A DNA stretch of 64,000 nucleotides from JANQJA01 sp047947185 (GCA_047947185.1 CP170502.1:5146001-5210000), one strand, 5' to 3'. Shown: positions 15,788 through 24,401, numbered from the stretch's first letter. Translations and numbers: made by a program. The notes: generated by a model from the sequence alone, not told the origin.

Positions 15788-17305
15788 CTAGAGTCCAGAC
15801 TTGTAGCGGCGATATTCCTGCCATAACTTTTCCCGCAGCTCGGGATCAGTCTCGGCAACCGCGGCCTCTCGCAACTGTTGTGCCACTATGTCATCGTTCT
15901 GACCCGTCCCGACGTCGTCGGGGATGAGCGCTACCTGGCTGTCAGCGTTTTCCGACGATGCCATCTCGGCGTTGCCGACCGAGTTGGCGCCTGAGCTCTC
16001 GCCGCTCGCAACGGTTTCCCCGGTGTCCTCAATGACGGGGGCATCAGACTCGCCGCCACCCACGCGTGGCACACCGTTGGTGGTGTTGGAGGGCATGCCG
16101 GTACCCGATCCCGGCAGGCCAGCCCCGCTTTCAGGGCCGGGCATCAGCACGGTCCGGGCCTCGAGGATCTGGCCGTCAAACACGATCAGGGACTGCTCAA
16201 GCTCGTCTTCCAACTCGCCGACGCGGCCGCCCTGCGCAGGTGCACCAGCTGGAATTCCGGCAGTCTGCAGATCCCCAAAGTCAGGCAAGCCCATGACAGC
16301 TTCTGTCGCGATGACAACCGCCACGGTGGCGTTATTCAAGGCGTCATCAGCAGCATCAAAAATCTCAGACTCGCCGTCGCCAGCGGCTTCCCTTGCGCTA
16401 ATCAGGTCCTGGCCGGCAACAATGAGGATAACCCTCGCCTCTGCCAGGAGTTCCTGGGCGCGGGCCAGTTCAGCGTCAGTTTCTGCCGCTCCCACGGCCG
16501 CGCCGGCCTCCTGCAGTTTGATGCCGGCCTCGATCATGGCTGCCTGGGCAGCAGCAATAGCCTCGTTCTCGCTGCCCTCCAGCCAGGGATCTGTTGCCGG
16601 CTCGCCCATGCCATCTGCTGAGGCGGTATCAGCGCCTGCCCGGGAACTGGCCTCTACACCTTCGGTTGCCGCAGCATCGGCTGCCGCAGCATCGGCTGCC
16701 GCAGGTTCGCCTGCCGCAGGTTCGCCTGCCGCAGCATCACCTGCCGCGGCTGTACTGGCTGGTTCATCTTCCCAGGCGACCTGATCAGAGGATGAAACCG
16801 CATCACTATCAGGGGTTAATGTGTCCGGTTCACCCTGTCCTGCGGCCTGTGGGTCCACGGGGAATTCCGGCGGTTCATTTGATCCGGAGGCGCCGGCTTC
16901 ACCGGCTTCGCCAATCTTCTCGCCAGCGCTGGCCACCTGCTGGCCGGCTTTCTCAAGGTCGCTACCCGCCTTTTCACGGGACTGCTGGGCCGTCTGTTCA
17001 CCCTGTTTTCCTTGCTCACCCGGGCGGTCACCCTGTTGCCGGGAGGACCCCGGGTCGGGCATTGAGGGTGAAGGCATTGAGGGGGACGGCATGGACGGCG
17101 GTGCCGGGGTCGCCACGCTCGGGCTGCCAGAGGGACTTGGCATGGACGGAGACGGGGACGAGGGCGAAGACGAGGGTGACTGCGTCGGACTGGGCGGTCG
17201 CTGTGTCTGCTGCGGTGACGAGGGCTGTGTGGTCTTGCAACTACTCGCCAGCAGCAGACTGCTGATTACCAGCGGGAACAGAAATTGCCTGGCATTGCGT
17301 GTCAT
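15788..17305 (-). CDS. Low-complexity Pro/Ser- and Ala-rich lipoprotein
   Basis: A 505-residue protein starting at 17305; an ATG 14 codons upstream lacks a signal peptide. The signal ends in the lipobox SLLLASSC. The first ~90 residues are almost only Ser, Pro and Gln with repeated PSMPSPS. Then come an Ala/Glu-rich helical part, a pentapeptide repeat tract (AAGEP/AAADA types, coded at 16664-16753) and a helical middle rich in AAAVGAAETDAELARAQELL-like segments. The C-terminus ends in a charged helix (ELREKLWQEYRRYKSG). It is likely an extended spacer on the outer membrane. It is the first gene of the twelve-gene minus-strand run. No family is recognised. Confidence 0.7.
   Translation of the reverse strand: MTRNARQFLFPLVISSLLLASSCKTTQPSSPQQTQRPPSPTQSPSSSPSSPSPSMPSPSGSPSVATPAPPSMPSPSMPSPSMPDPGSSRQQGDRPGEQGKQGEQTAQQSREKAGSDLEKAGQQVASAGEKIGEAGEAGASGSNEPPEFPVDPQAAGQGEPDTLTPDSDAVSSSDQVAWEDEPASTAAAGDAAAGEPAAGEPAAADAAAADAAATEGVEASSRAGADTASADGMGEPATDPWLEGSENEAIAAAQAAMIEAGIKLQEAGAAVGAAETDAELARAQELLAEARVILIVAGQDLISAREAAGDGESEIFDAADDALNNATVAVVIATEAVMGLPDFGDLQTAGIPAGAPAQGGRVGELEDELEQSLIVFDGQILEARTVLMPGPESGAGLPGSGTGMPSNTTNGVPRVGGGESDAPVIEDTGETVASGESSGANSVGNAEMASSENADSQVALIPDDVGTGQNDDIVAQQLREAAVAETDPELREKLWQEYRRYKSGL
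16664..16753. repeat. 15-bp in-frame tandem repeat inside the low-complexity lipoprotein gene
   Basis: About six units of 15 bases with the core CTGCCGCAGCATC or CTGCCGCAGGTTC lie head to tail. Being a multiple of three, they encode a repeated Ala-rich pentapeptide (AAADA, AAGEP). Copy number could vary by slipped-strand pairing without breaking the frame. Confidence 0.85.
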
Positions 17306-17454
17306 GGTAGCTCCCTGGTGATTCGCCTCTTGCCTATATTTGCACATGGTTCCTGAAGTCTAACTGAATGACAGCGTTTTTTTGTGTCTAATTGGACAAA
17401 TGATGTGGGGTAAATGTTCAACCCGATTACTTTTGACGCACTGACCCCCTGTAA

Positions 17455-17481
17455 TACGTCGGAAATGATGTTTCCGACGTA
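17455..17481. promoter_or_regulatory. Perfect inverted repeat in divergent intergenic region
   Basis: Two perfect 11-base arms, TACGTCGGAAA and TTTCCGACGTA, flank a five-base spacer TGATG. The site lies between the divergently transcribed lipoprotein genes (17305 leftward, 17563 rightward). No T-run follows on either strand, which argues against an intrinsic terminator. A binding site for a dimeric regulator controlling both transcripts is the better explanation, but the regulator is not identifiable here. Confidence 0.6.
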
Positions 17482-17562
17482 CCAAGCGAGGGCGACTGGT
17501 ACTATGATTGGAAGATGCGGGAGCAACAGGTGTGGCAAGAGGAATTCAAGAGTGCTGACAGG

Positions 17563-18222
17563 ATGAGTGTTCAGGCGGTTTCCTGCTTTCGTGCCCTGTT
17601 ATTGGGCGCGATTGTCGTTTTTGCATTGGGCGGGTGCACAACAAGCGTGACGGTGCAGGGCACTGTGCCCACGCCACTGGTGGCACAACTGCCGGCGAGG
17701 GTAGGGGTTTACTACTCACCGGACTTCAAGTCTTTCCGGCACGAGGAAGTAATTGAACAGCGTGGTACCTTCAAGGTTGATATAGGTGCCCAGAACCTCA
17801 TCTTTTTTGAGAACCTGATGCAGGCCATGTTTGAGTCAGTCCGTGTACTTAACGCAGCGGTGCCCACACCCGCTGAGGCTGCAGGGCTGGATGGGGTCAT
17901 AGTACCGGAGATATTGAAGTACGGTTTTCTCGCTCCAAGTATCTCTGGACTGAATTTCTACTCGGCGTCCATTCACTATCGTATTTCCCTGTTTGACATG
18001 TCAGGGAACAAACTGGGCGAGTGGACATTGGTGGGTTATGGCAAGGCGGAAGGTGGTGTCTTCAAGGGGGACGATGCCCTCGGGGAGGCTACGCTGCTGG
18101 CAATTCGTGATGGCGGGGCGCGAATTGCGATAGATTTACCTGCCGAGCCAGTAGTAGCACAATGGTTGCAGCAAATTTCCCGCAAGCGGGCGACAGGTTC
18201 GATGGAGGAAGATGATGAATAG
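17563..18222 (+). CDS. Predicted lipoprotein, function unknown (a)
   Basis: A 219-residue protein starting at ATG 17563; an in-frame ATG 16 codons earlier (17515) would put extra residues before the signal peptide. The signal ends in the lipobox FALGGC. The mature part begins with TTSVTVQGTVPTPLVAQLP and has a region (ARVGVYYSPDFKSFRHEE) that resembles small outer-membrane lipoproteins whose central domain is a Rossmann-like alpha/beta unit. No family name can be given. It diverges from the vWA/MotA run, and its 3' end overlaps the next gene by eight bases. Confidence 0.7.
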   Translation: MSVQAVSCFRALLLGAIVVFALGGCTTSVTVQGTVPTPLVAQLPARVGVYYSPDFKSFRHEEVIEQRGTFKVDIGAQNLIFFENLMQAMFESVRVLNAAVPTPAEAAGLDGVIVPEILKYGFLAPSISGLNFYSASIHYRISLFDMSGNKLGEWTLVGYGKAEGGVFKGDDALGEATLLAIRDGGARIAIDLPAEPVVAQWLQQISRKRATGSMEEDDE

Positions 18223-18883
18223 AGCAATGATCCTGGGAATGGTGGTATTGGTCAGTGGTTGTGTTTCTTCGAGAATTGAGCAGTCCCGGACGGCGACAAC
18301 GGGTATTGACGCCAGCGAGGCCATTGTGATCCTGGGCCGGGCGAGTTACAACGACCGGGAAACCGAGGCCAGTTTTACCAACTGTATTTCAAATGCACTG
18401 GAGGCCGGGGAGAACCCGATCCGCCTGATACCTGAAGACGAATTCAAGGATGATCTGTACCCCTGGTTTGAGCCACGCACCGCGCCGACCAGCGCGGACG
18501 AACTCGCAATGCTGTTCTCCCAGCCCGGTGTTGCCGACCGGATCGAGAAGGCCAACGTCCGTTATCTCGCCTGGATTGACGGTGATACCGTGACCATTGA
18601 CCAGGGTGGCAGCTTCAGTTGCACCATTTCCTCGTTTGGTGGCGGCTGTTTTGGCATGAGTTACTGGGAAGAAGATGCGTCTTATGAAGCTTCTATCTGG
18701 GATCTGGCGAATCTTTCTTCTGCCGGTGAGATCAGCGCGGACGCGAATGGGACTTCGTACCTGGCCGGGCTTATCCTGCCGATACCCGTGCTGGCACGTC
18801 CCGGTAACGCGGCCTGCAAGGCCCTGGCCTCACAGTTACGGGACTTCCTGGTAGGCGAAGAGATGGCCGGAGACTTGCTCTAG
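18215..18883 (+). CDS. Predicted lipoprotein, function unknown (b)
   Basis: A 222-residue protein. Two adjacent ATG codons (18212 and 18215) are available; the second sits six bases after the strong Shine-Dalgarno GGAGG (18204-18208). A short signal peptide ends in the lipobox VLVSGC. The mature protein contains a four-cysteine stretch around GGSFSCTISSFGGGCFGMSYW and DANGTSYLAGLILPIPVLAR near the C-terminus. I recognise no family. It overlaps the preceding lipoprotein gene and converges with the following minus-strand gene by four bases. Confidence 0.72.
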   Translation: MNRAMILGMVVLVSGCVSSRIEQSRTATTGIDASEAIVILGRASYNDRETEASFTNCISNALEAGENPIRLIPEDEFKDDLYPWFEPRTAPTSADELAMLFSQPGVADRIEKANVRYLAWIDGDTVTIDQGGSFSCTISSFGGGCFGMSYWEEDASYEASIWDLANLSSAGEISADANGTSYLAGLILPIPVLARPGNAACKALASQLRDFLVGEEMAGDLL

Positions 18884-20301
18884 CGCAACGAAGAATTGCT
18901 GTCGACGGAAAACTCGATGACAGGTTCGGGGCGGACGACAATGTAGTTCTGATGAATCATCAGTGAGTTGGTGGTTTCAAAGGCGCCATCGACAATGCGG
19001 GGGCGAAAGCGCCAGCCGCGGATGTGACGGCGTAACATGTTTTTCTGGTCGTTGGGTACATTGCCATCAAGGATACGGACGTCAGAAACGCGTCCGGAGC
19101 TGATAACGGTAAATTCTGCATCCACAAACAGGGGCGTATCAGCGTCAACGGCGGCAGGTTGCCGTTCCAGCACGATGGTGGGCAGGTCTTCGGGGTAAAG
19201 GCGCGTCGGGGCACCAAAAAGCTCGTACTGCAGGTCAGCAAGCTCCGGCGTATCGTCCAGCAGGCGCCAGGCTGCCAGATAAGTAGCCTCGGCGCGCGAG
19301 TCCGAGGTGATATTGTAGATGTCACCCAGCGAGACCAGCGCACGCGCATGGTCGGCGGTATCGGTCGCCGGGTTTCTGGCAACAATATCAACAGCACGTT
19401 CCATTGCCTCTTCAGCGAACTTCCGGGCAGTACGTTGGCGTAGTCGTGCCTGGGCCATGCCGTGAAGGGGTTCTATGAGGCGCAGGTCGTCGGGACCATA
19501 GGTATCCTCGATAATGGCTATGGCGCGCTCATAGAGTTCGATCGACTCCCTGAACAATGTGGCGCGATATTGCTCTGTATAGGCTTCGGCTTCAGACGCC
19601 ACCGGTCTGACGACCTGGCTGGGACCGAGTGGAATGGTGTCGCCGCGCTGGGCAAAATATTCACCCAGCCGCTCCAGCACCGGAACCAGTGCCTCGCTGT
19701 TGCTGCCGTAGGTCTGTTCACTGATCTTCAGGTTGAATCGCTGTTCCCGATCCGCGGCCAGTACAAGACCCTGACGCAGGTGCAGGTCGGTCAGGAGATC
19801 CACAATACCCAACTGGCGTCGACTGTAGACACCATCCTGGCGATGGGTGATGTGCTGGGCCCGGCGCAGGGACTGTTCTGCCAGTTCCAGCTGGTCCTCA
19901 TCGCGCAGCAACAGGCCCTGGGCCGAGAGCAGGTTCACCAGCAGCAGGTCAAAAGGCCCTGCCGCGGACTCGACCAGGACAATCGCCTCCTCAAGCATTG
20001 CCAGGGCCTCTGCCGGATTGCCGACCAGGGCCTTAAGCAACGCCTGATCCGCAACGAGACGGGCACGGGTTGCCGGTTCCTGCTGGCCGTTGGCGACAAT
20101 GGTTTCAAGGAGCGGTAGCGCGGGCGCAAATTCCCCTTCACCAATCAGCTCAAGAGCACGATCAAAGGTGGCCTGTTCCGTGTCAGAAAGATTGCCGGGC
20201 TCGGTGAAAAAATAATCGAGGTAACGCGTGGATGCGCTGGCAGCGATGGCAAGCAGCCATAAGAGGCAGGCGGCGGTTAGCTGTACAGCCCGATGCATCA
20301 T
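18880..20301 (-). CDS. Exported TPR protein with TonB-C-like domain (second of tandem pair)
   Basis: A 473-residue protein with an N-terminal signal peptide (ending near AIAASAS). Helical TPR-like repeats fill about residues 40-330. The C-terminal ~90 residues look like the TonB C-terminal fold: DAEFTVISSGRVSDVRIL, then WRFRPRIVDGAFETTNS. There is no N-terminal membrane anchor of the TonB type, so the protein is probably free in the periplasm. It is a clear paralogue of the gene that precedes it in transcription: both share the pattern LRRAQH-hits-H-R, a Gly-Val, and an R-R-Q segment, then ADR-Q. The ATG overlaps the upstream stop (ATGA). Confidence 0.8.
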   Translation of the reverse strand: MMHRAVQLTAACLLWLLAIAASASTRYLDYFFTEPGNLSDTEQATFDRALELIGEGEFAPALPLLETIVANGQQEPATRARLVADQALLKALVGNPAEALAMLEEAIVLVESAAGPFDLLLVNLLSAQGLLLRDEDQLELAEQSLRRAQHITHRQDGVYSRRQLGIVDLLTDLHLRQGLVLAADREQRFNLKISEQTYGSNSEALVPVLERLGEYFAQRGDTIPLGPSQVVRPVASEAEAYTEQYRATLFRESIELYERAIAIIEDTYGPDDLRLIEPLHGMAQARLRQRTARKFAEEAMERAVDIVARNPATDTADHARALVSLGDIYNITSDSRAEATYLAAWRLLDDTPELADLQYELFGAPTRLYPEDLPTIVLERQPAAVDADTPLFVDAEFTVISSGRVSDVRILDGNVPNDQKNMLRRHIRGWRFRPRIVDGAFETTNSLMIHQNYIVVRPEPVIEFSVDSNSSLR

Positions 20302-21638
20302 CTGTCGAAGGTTTGTGTCAACTGGTAGTTCTCCGTAACCACTGGTTCGCCATCAACAATCCTCGGTCGAAACCTCGTCTTGTATAACACTTCGCGCATC
20401 AGGCGGGCAACGCGATTTGGCGGGTCACCCAACACCTCAACATCCGAGACTGTGCCGTCGGCATTGACGGTAAAATCCAGTTGGACGGACAAACGGGCCA
20501 GGTCAGCATCATTCTGCCAGCTGAGCGGCAAGACGTTCATGAGCTGCTTGTAGTCGAACTGGAATGGGTGACCAATGACCCGCCTTTGCCGGTCGCTACC
20601 GGGCTTGTCGTTGTGGACATCAGCCAGGTGGAATGAGGGGCCGCTATCGTCCAGGGGGACAGAAAAGGACTGGGGTGGCCTGGATTCAATTCGGAGGATT
20701 TCCTCGGGCGACAGCTCACGCAACGAGGATGACCCGAACCTGTTGTTGTCAATTTCAAATACGCGTTTCCGGTTTCGATCGGCTTCGGCCAGTTCTTTGG
20801 CCATGGCAATCCGGGCCGGTTCGGCAAACTGCTCGCTGGCCCGGTCGTCGCCAACCAGCCGCCAGGCGGAATCGTAGGCTTCACGCGCATCATCGTCCTT
20901 GCCGCTCGCGAGATAAGCATCCCCAAGGGCCATCAGGACCTCAGCGCGTTCATCATCGGGCACATCAGCATTGTCGAGGACTATGGCCCGGGCCTGCTCC
21001 AGGAATTTATAGCTGCAGCAAACGCGCTGCAAACGGCGCACCTCTGCACTCCTGATCAGGGGTTGCACCAACCGCGGGTCCCTGTCACCACCATCTTGCT
21101 CGACTATCTCAATCGCGCGTTCCAGCGACTTGCGGGCCCGGTAAAATTGCCCTGTTTGGATATACCAGTCCGCAAGCTGATCGAGTGCGGGCAGCATTTC
21201 AGGACTGTCCTTGCCAAAATTTCTTTCACTTAGATAGACCAGCAATTGCTGGTCACGATCCGCATCAAACGGTTCGTCGCGCTTGAGATGAAGTTCGCTC
21301 AGCATGCTGACAATTTCCCGCTGTCGCAAGGCATGTACTCCCTCGTTGCGATGAATGACGTGCTGTGCGCGCCGCAGGTATTCCTCGGCCTGTTCCAGTT
21401 CATCCGCAAGCAGGGAAAGGCGCCCGAGGGTGATCAAGGGTTCTACCAGGCGGGTGCTGAAATCACCGTCCGTGGTGGTAATTGTATGGACGACTTCGGT
21501 GAGTTGTTCCTGCGCCGCTGCAATGTCACCGTCAGCCTCAAGTCGGGCAGCTTCATTTAGCCGCTCGTCAACAGACAGGTCCGCGGCCTGGACGTTGGCC
21601 AGGCAAAAGGCGAGCAGCGTACAAATGGCCAATCTCAT
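20298..21638 (-). CDS. Exported TPR protein with TonB-C-like domain (first of tandem pair)
   Basis: A 446-residue protein with a signal peptide (RLAICTLLAFCLANVQA). TPR-like helices span about residues 25-290, including LRRAQHVIHRNEGVHALRQ, which matches the paralogue at the same relative place. The C-terminus holds the TonB-C-like segment DFTVNADGTVSDVEVLG and TRFRPRIVDGEPVVTENY. It is unlike true TonB in lacking the proline-rich spanner and membrane anchor. The two genes overlap by four bases and arose by duplication. Their role is unknown; proteins of this type may bind outer-membrane partners. Confidence 0.8.
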   Translation of the reverse strand: MRLAICTLLAFCLANVQAADLSVDERLNEAARLEADGDIAAAQEQLTEVVHTITTTDGDFSTRLVEPLITLGRLSLLADELEQAEEYLRRAQHVIHRNEGVHALRQREIVSMLSELHLKRDEPFDADRDQQLLVYLSERNFGKDSPEMLPALDQLADWYIQTGQFYRARKSLERAIEIVEQDGGDRDPRLVQPLIRSAEVRRLQRVCCSYKFLEQARAIVLDNADVPDDERAEVLMALGDAYLASGKDDDAREAYDSAWRLVGDDRASEQFAEPARIAMAKELAEADRNRKRVFEIDNNRFGSSSLRELSPEEILRIESRPPQSFSVPLDDSGPSFHLADVHNDKPGSDRQRRVIGHPFQFDYKQLMNVLPLSWQNDADLARLSVQLDFTVNADGTVSDVEVLGDPPNRVARLMREVLYKTRFRPRIVDGEPVVTENYQLTQTFDR

Positions 21639-21808
21639 GCTGTGGTTCCTGGCCCAACAACGCGTGGGAAAGTCATTATCAACCAGTAATCTGGTGCTGT
21701 AAATTTGCGTTTCACTATTACCCCCAAAGTCTGCAGGGAATTGTCGAACTGATGCGGGTCGCTGAAGCGGATAGAATCGATCGATACACTGTCTATTACG
21801 TTAGGATT

Positions 21809-21843
21809 ACAGACCAGGTTTGGACTTTTTTGTTCTGGTCTGT
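21809..21843. promoter_or_regulatory. Inverted repeat upstream of M48 protease gene
   Basis: Perfect nine-base arms ACAGACCAG and CTGGTCTGT enclose a 17-base spacer that contains a run of six T. It lies 85 bases before the chosen start of the M48 gene, in the 290-base divergent gap between 21638 and 21929. It could be an operator or a leader hairpin. I see no strong sigma-70 promoter pair near it. Confidence 0.4.
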
Positions 21844-21928
21844 TCAGGTGCGGTTACGTATTGATGCTGTAGGCTGGGCAAATGACCGGATGGAACACAT
21901 GAATTCAGAACCAGGGGCAAAAAGAGTG

Positions 21929-23371
21929 ATGGGCGTGACCAAGAGGCTGGCAAACCGGATAACCTGCCTGCTGCTGGCGCTGGTGCTGGCGCCAGCAGCC
22001 TTTGCCCTGTCCGAGAAGGAGGAGATAGAACTCGGCGCGCAGGAGCACCAGAAGATAATTGCCCAGTATGGTGTCTATCGGGATCCTGCATTGTCGGAAT
22101 ACGTTTCCATGGTGGGAAATCGTGTCGCCAGGGAAAGTTCGCGACCGGACCTGGAGTATCACTTCACCATCCTGAACGACGAAATGATCAACGCATTTGC
22201 GCTGCCCGGCGGTTATATCTATGTCACCCGCGGTATCCTGATGCACCTCAACTCGGAAGCAGAACTGGCCGCGGTGCTTGGGCATGAGATTGCACATGTC
22301 ACCGAGAAACATGCCCTGCGCAACCAGGGGCGTGGCAAGGTGCTTGGCGTACTGACCACTGCTGCGGCGATTGTCACCGGCACACCCGGTGTCTATGAAC
22401 TCGGCAACCTGTTTGGCGGTGTGCTGCTGTCAGGCTACAGCCGTGAATTTGAGCTCGAGGCTGACGCGGTGGGTGCGGCCTACATGGCCAAAGCGGGTTA
22501 TGCGCCCGACGCAATGCTGCGCACCATTGAAATCCTGAAGAACAATGACCGTATCGAAATTGAACAGGCCCGCATTGAAGACCGCCAGCCACGGATCTAC
22601 CACGGATTTCTGTCGACCCATCCTGACAATGACACCCGGTATAAGGAAGCAATACGGGAATCCGGTAAATTGCTCACCGACAGTGACCAGTTTCTCAAGG
22701 TGGATGAGTTCCTCGAAAAACTGAACGGACTGCCCTATGGTGATGCTCGCCAGACGGGTGTGGTAAGAAAAAACACGTTTTACCACCCGAAACTCGGTAT
22801 CAAGTTGCGGTTCCCGACCGGCTGGCGCATAGAAACCACCCCCCAGGGGGTGCAGGCCGTTTCCACGGTTGCTGACGCTGTTTTTGCCATTTCAACCGGA
22901 CGCCTCGCAAGTACCGACACCCCCGGTAGTTACGTCAAGGACAGGCTCGGCATGAACATCCGCGAGGGCCGGGAGATGACAATTGCCGGCCTGCCTGCCT
23001 ATATCGGGATTGCGGACCGCGCCCAGTCACCTTTTGGGGTCCGGCCAGTCCGGTTGGCCGTTGTCTTTGACAAGCGCAAGCGTCTTGCCTACATCCTTAC
23101 CGGGGCAGGCCAGTATGACCTGCGCAACATTGCGTCTGACCGGGATTTTATTGCAACCATCTTCTCGTTTGACCGCATGTCCAAAGAGGATTTCCGGGAG
23201 GCCCGTTCGCCCCGTATCCAGATTGTCAGGGCAGAATCCGATACCACCATGGAGGCCCTGGCCGCAGCCTCCCCCATCACCAACTATGCGCTGGACAAAC
23301 TTCGGGTGATGAATGGACTTTACCCCAGCGGTCAGCCGGTGCCCGGGCAATTGATCAAGATCGTAGACTGA
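21929..23371 (+). CDS. Periplasmic M48-family zinc metalloprotease
   Basis: A 480-residue BepA/YfgC-like protease. I start at ATG 21929, just before a signal peptide (residues to about LAPAAFA); in-frame ATGs at 21899 and 21752 only add non-signal sequence. The zinc site is HEIAHVTEKH with the third ligand in EFELEADAVGAAY. The C-terminal third, about residues 280-480, is a separate alpha/beta domain (KLGIKLRFPTGWRIET). M48 proteases of this class help assembly and quality control of outer-membrane proteins. TPR repeats found in BepA are not evident. The 3' end overlaps the convergent next gene by 17 bases. Confidence 0.88.
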   Translation: MGVTKRLANRITCLLLALVLAPAAFALSEKEEIELGAQEHQKIIAQYGVYRDPALSEYVSMVGNRVARESSRPDLEYHFTILNDEMINAFALPGGYIYVTRGILMHLNSEAELAAVLGHEIAHVTEKHALRNQGRGKVLGVLTTAAAIVTGTPGVYELGNLFGGVLLSGYSREFELEADAVGAAYMAKAGYAPDAMLRTIEILKNNDRIEIEQARIEDRQPRIYHGFLSTHPDNDTRYKEAIRESGKLLTDSDQFLKVDEFLEKLNGLPYGDARQTGVVRKNTFYHPKLGIKLRFPTGWRIETTPQGVQAVSTVADAVFAISTGRLASTDTPGSYVKDRLGMNIREGREMTIAGLPAYIGIADRAQSPFGVRPVRLAVVFDKRKRLAYILTGAGQYDLRNIASDRDFIATIFSFDRMSKEDFREARSPRIQIVRAESDTTMEALAAASPITNYALDKLRVMNGLYPSGQPVPGQLIKIVD

Positions 23372-24302
23372 CCGATAGATCGAGCTTTGCCAGGTGTTCC
23401 AGTGACCCGATGGCATCAGAATATTCAACCCCGGCAATCCGGCCGCGCGCGATGAGGTGTGTCATGCCAAGGCGCTCGGTGTATTCCTGGATCCGATCCC
23501 GGGCAAAAACCGGGTCGCCGATGATGGTCCAGGCGTCAATGCCAGCATCCGAATCGCGCATGGCGTGCCCGTTCTCCGCCGCCACGCGGGCACGCGCCGA
23601 CCTGACCAGGGATGGGCGCTGACTGATCAGCAGGGTTCGCATAACGGGCACTGACTCTGGCAACGGCAGTCCTGCCTCGGCAACATGGTCCCGGTGCTGC
23701 GCATAGTTGGACACGAGTTTAGCCAGGGTTTCCACCGGTGATGCCAGGTAGGGTAAACCCAGCCGGCCTGCCTGTTTCAGGGCCAGGGGACCAAAGGCCG
23801 CGACCCAGACCGGCGGATGCGGTTGCTGGACGACAACTGGCGACAGGTACACCGGGGTGCCGTCCTCCTGGTGGGCAACGGGTTCACCCCGCCAGGCGGC
23901 AATCATCAGGCTCAGGTTTTCCCCGAATATCCTGCGTTTGTCTTTGGTGTTGATCTCAAACGCACGAAACAGGGTGTCCTGCACGCCGCGCCCGACGCCG
24001 AGGATCACCCTGCCGTCAGACATGCGATCGAGAACAGCCACTTCTTCGGCGGCGGCCAGGGGATTGCGGATGGGCAGCAGGTAAGAGGTGGAGCCGAGTT
24101 TCAACCTGGAAGTGCTGGCGGCCACGGCGGCCAGCAGCATCAGCGGTGCTGGTATGGACCGGTTATCACCAAAGTGATTTTCGGGCAGCCAGAAGGAATG
24201 AAAGCCAAGTTGCTCTGCAATTTTCCCCTGTTCGGCCAGGTCCCGGGCTTGTCCCTGCTCGGCCAGTCGCCACGCCGTTACGCCAATGTTCAATTTGTCC
24301 AT
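23355..24302 (-). CDS. LLM-class (luciferase-like) flavin-dependent oxidoreductase
   Basis: A 315-residue TIM-barrel protein from ATG 24302, where the family start MDKLNIGVTAW begins. An upstream in-frame ATG at 24371 would add 23 residues (RLKLWLSCP and similar) that look non-native; no ribosome site decides. Typical bacterial-luciferase strands are seen: WLPENHFG, KLGSTSYLLPIRNPLAAAEE, LDRMSDGRVILGVGRG, and PVWVAAFGP. Such proteins use reduced FMN, or F420 in some clades, to oxidise organic substrates. The substrate is unknown. It diverges from the thiolase-like gene, with a gap of about 99 bases. Confidence 0.85.
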   Translation of the reverse strand: MDKLNIGVTAWRLAEQGQARDLAEQGKIAEQLGFHSFWLPENHFGDNRSIPAPLMLLAAVAASTSRLKLGSTSYLLPIRNPLAAAEEVAVLDRMSDGRVILGVGRGVQDTLFRAFEINTKDKRRIFGENLSLMIAAWRGEPVAHQEDGTPVYLSPVVVQQPHPPVWVAAFGPLALKQAGRLGLPYLASPVETLAKLVSNYAQHRDHVAEAGLPLPESVPVMRTLLISQRPSLVRSARARVAAENGHAMRDSDAGIDAWTIIGDPVFARDRIQEYTERLGMTHLIARGRIAGVEYSDAIGSLEHLAKLDLSVSLRS

Positions 24303-24401
24303 CGGGCAAGACAACCACAATTTGAGGCGGGATGCGAGTGGTGGCGAGGGCAGGTGTATCTGTAGCATCATCCGGGTTTCAACATTTGCAAAGAGTTACC
24401 T

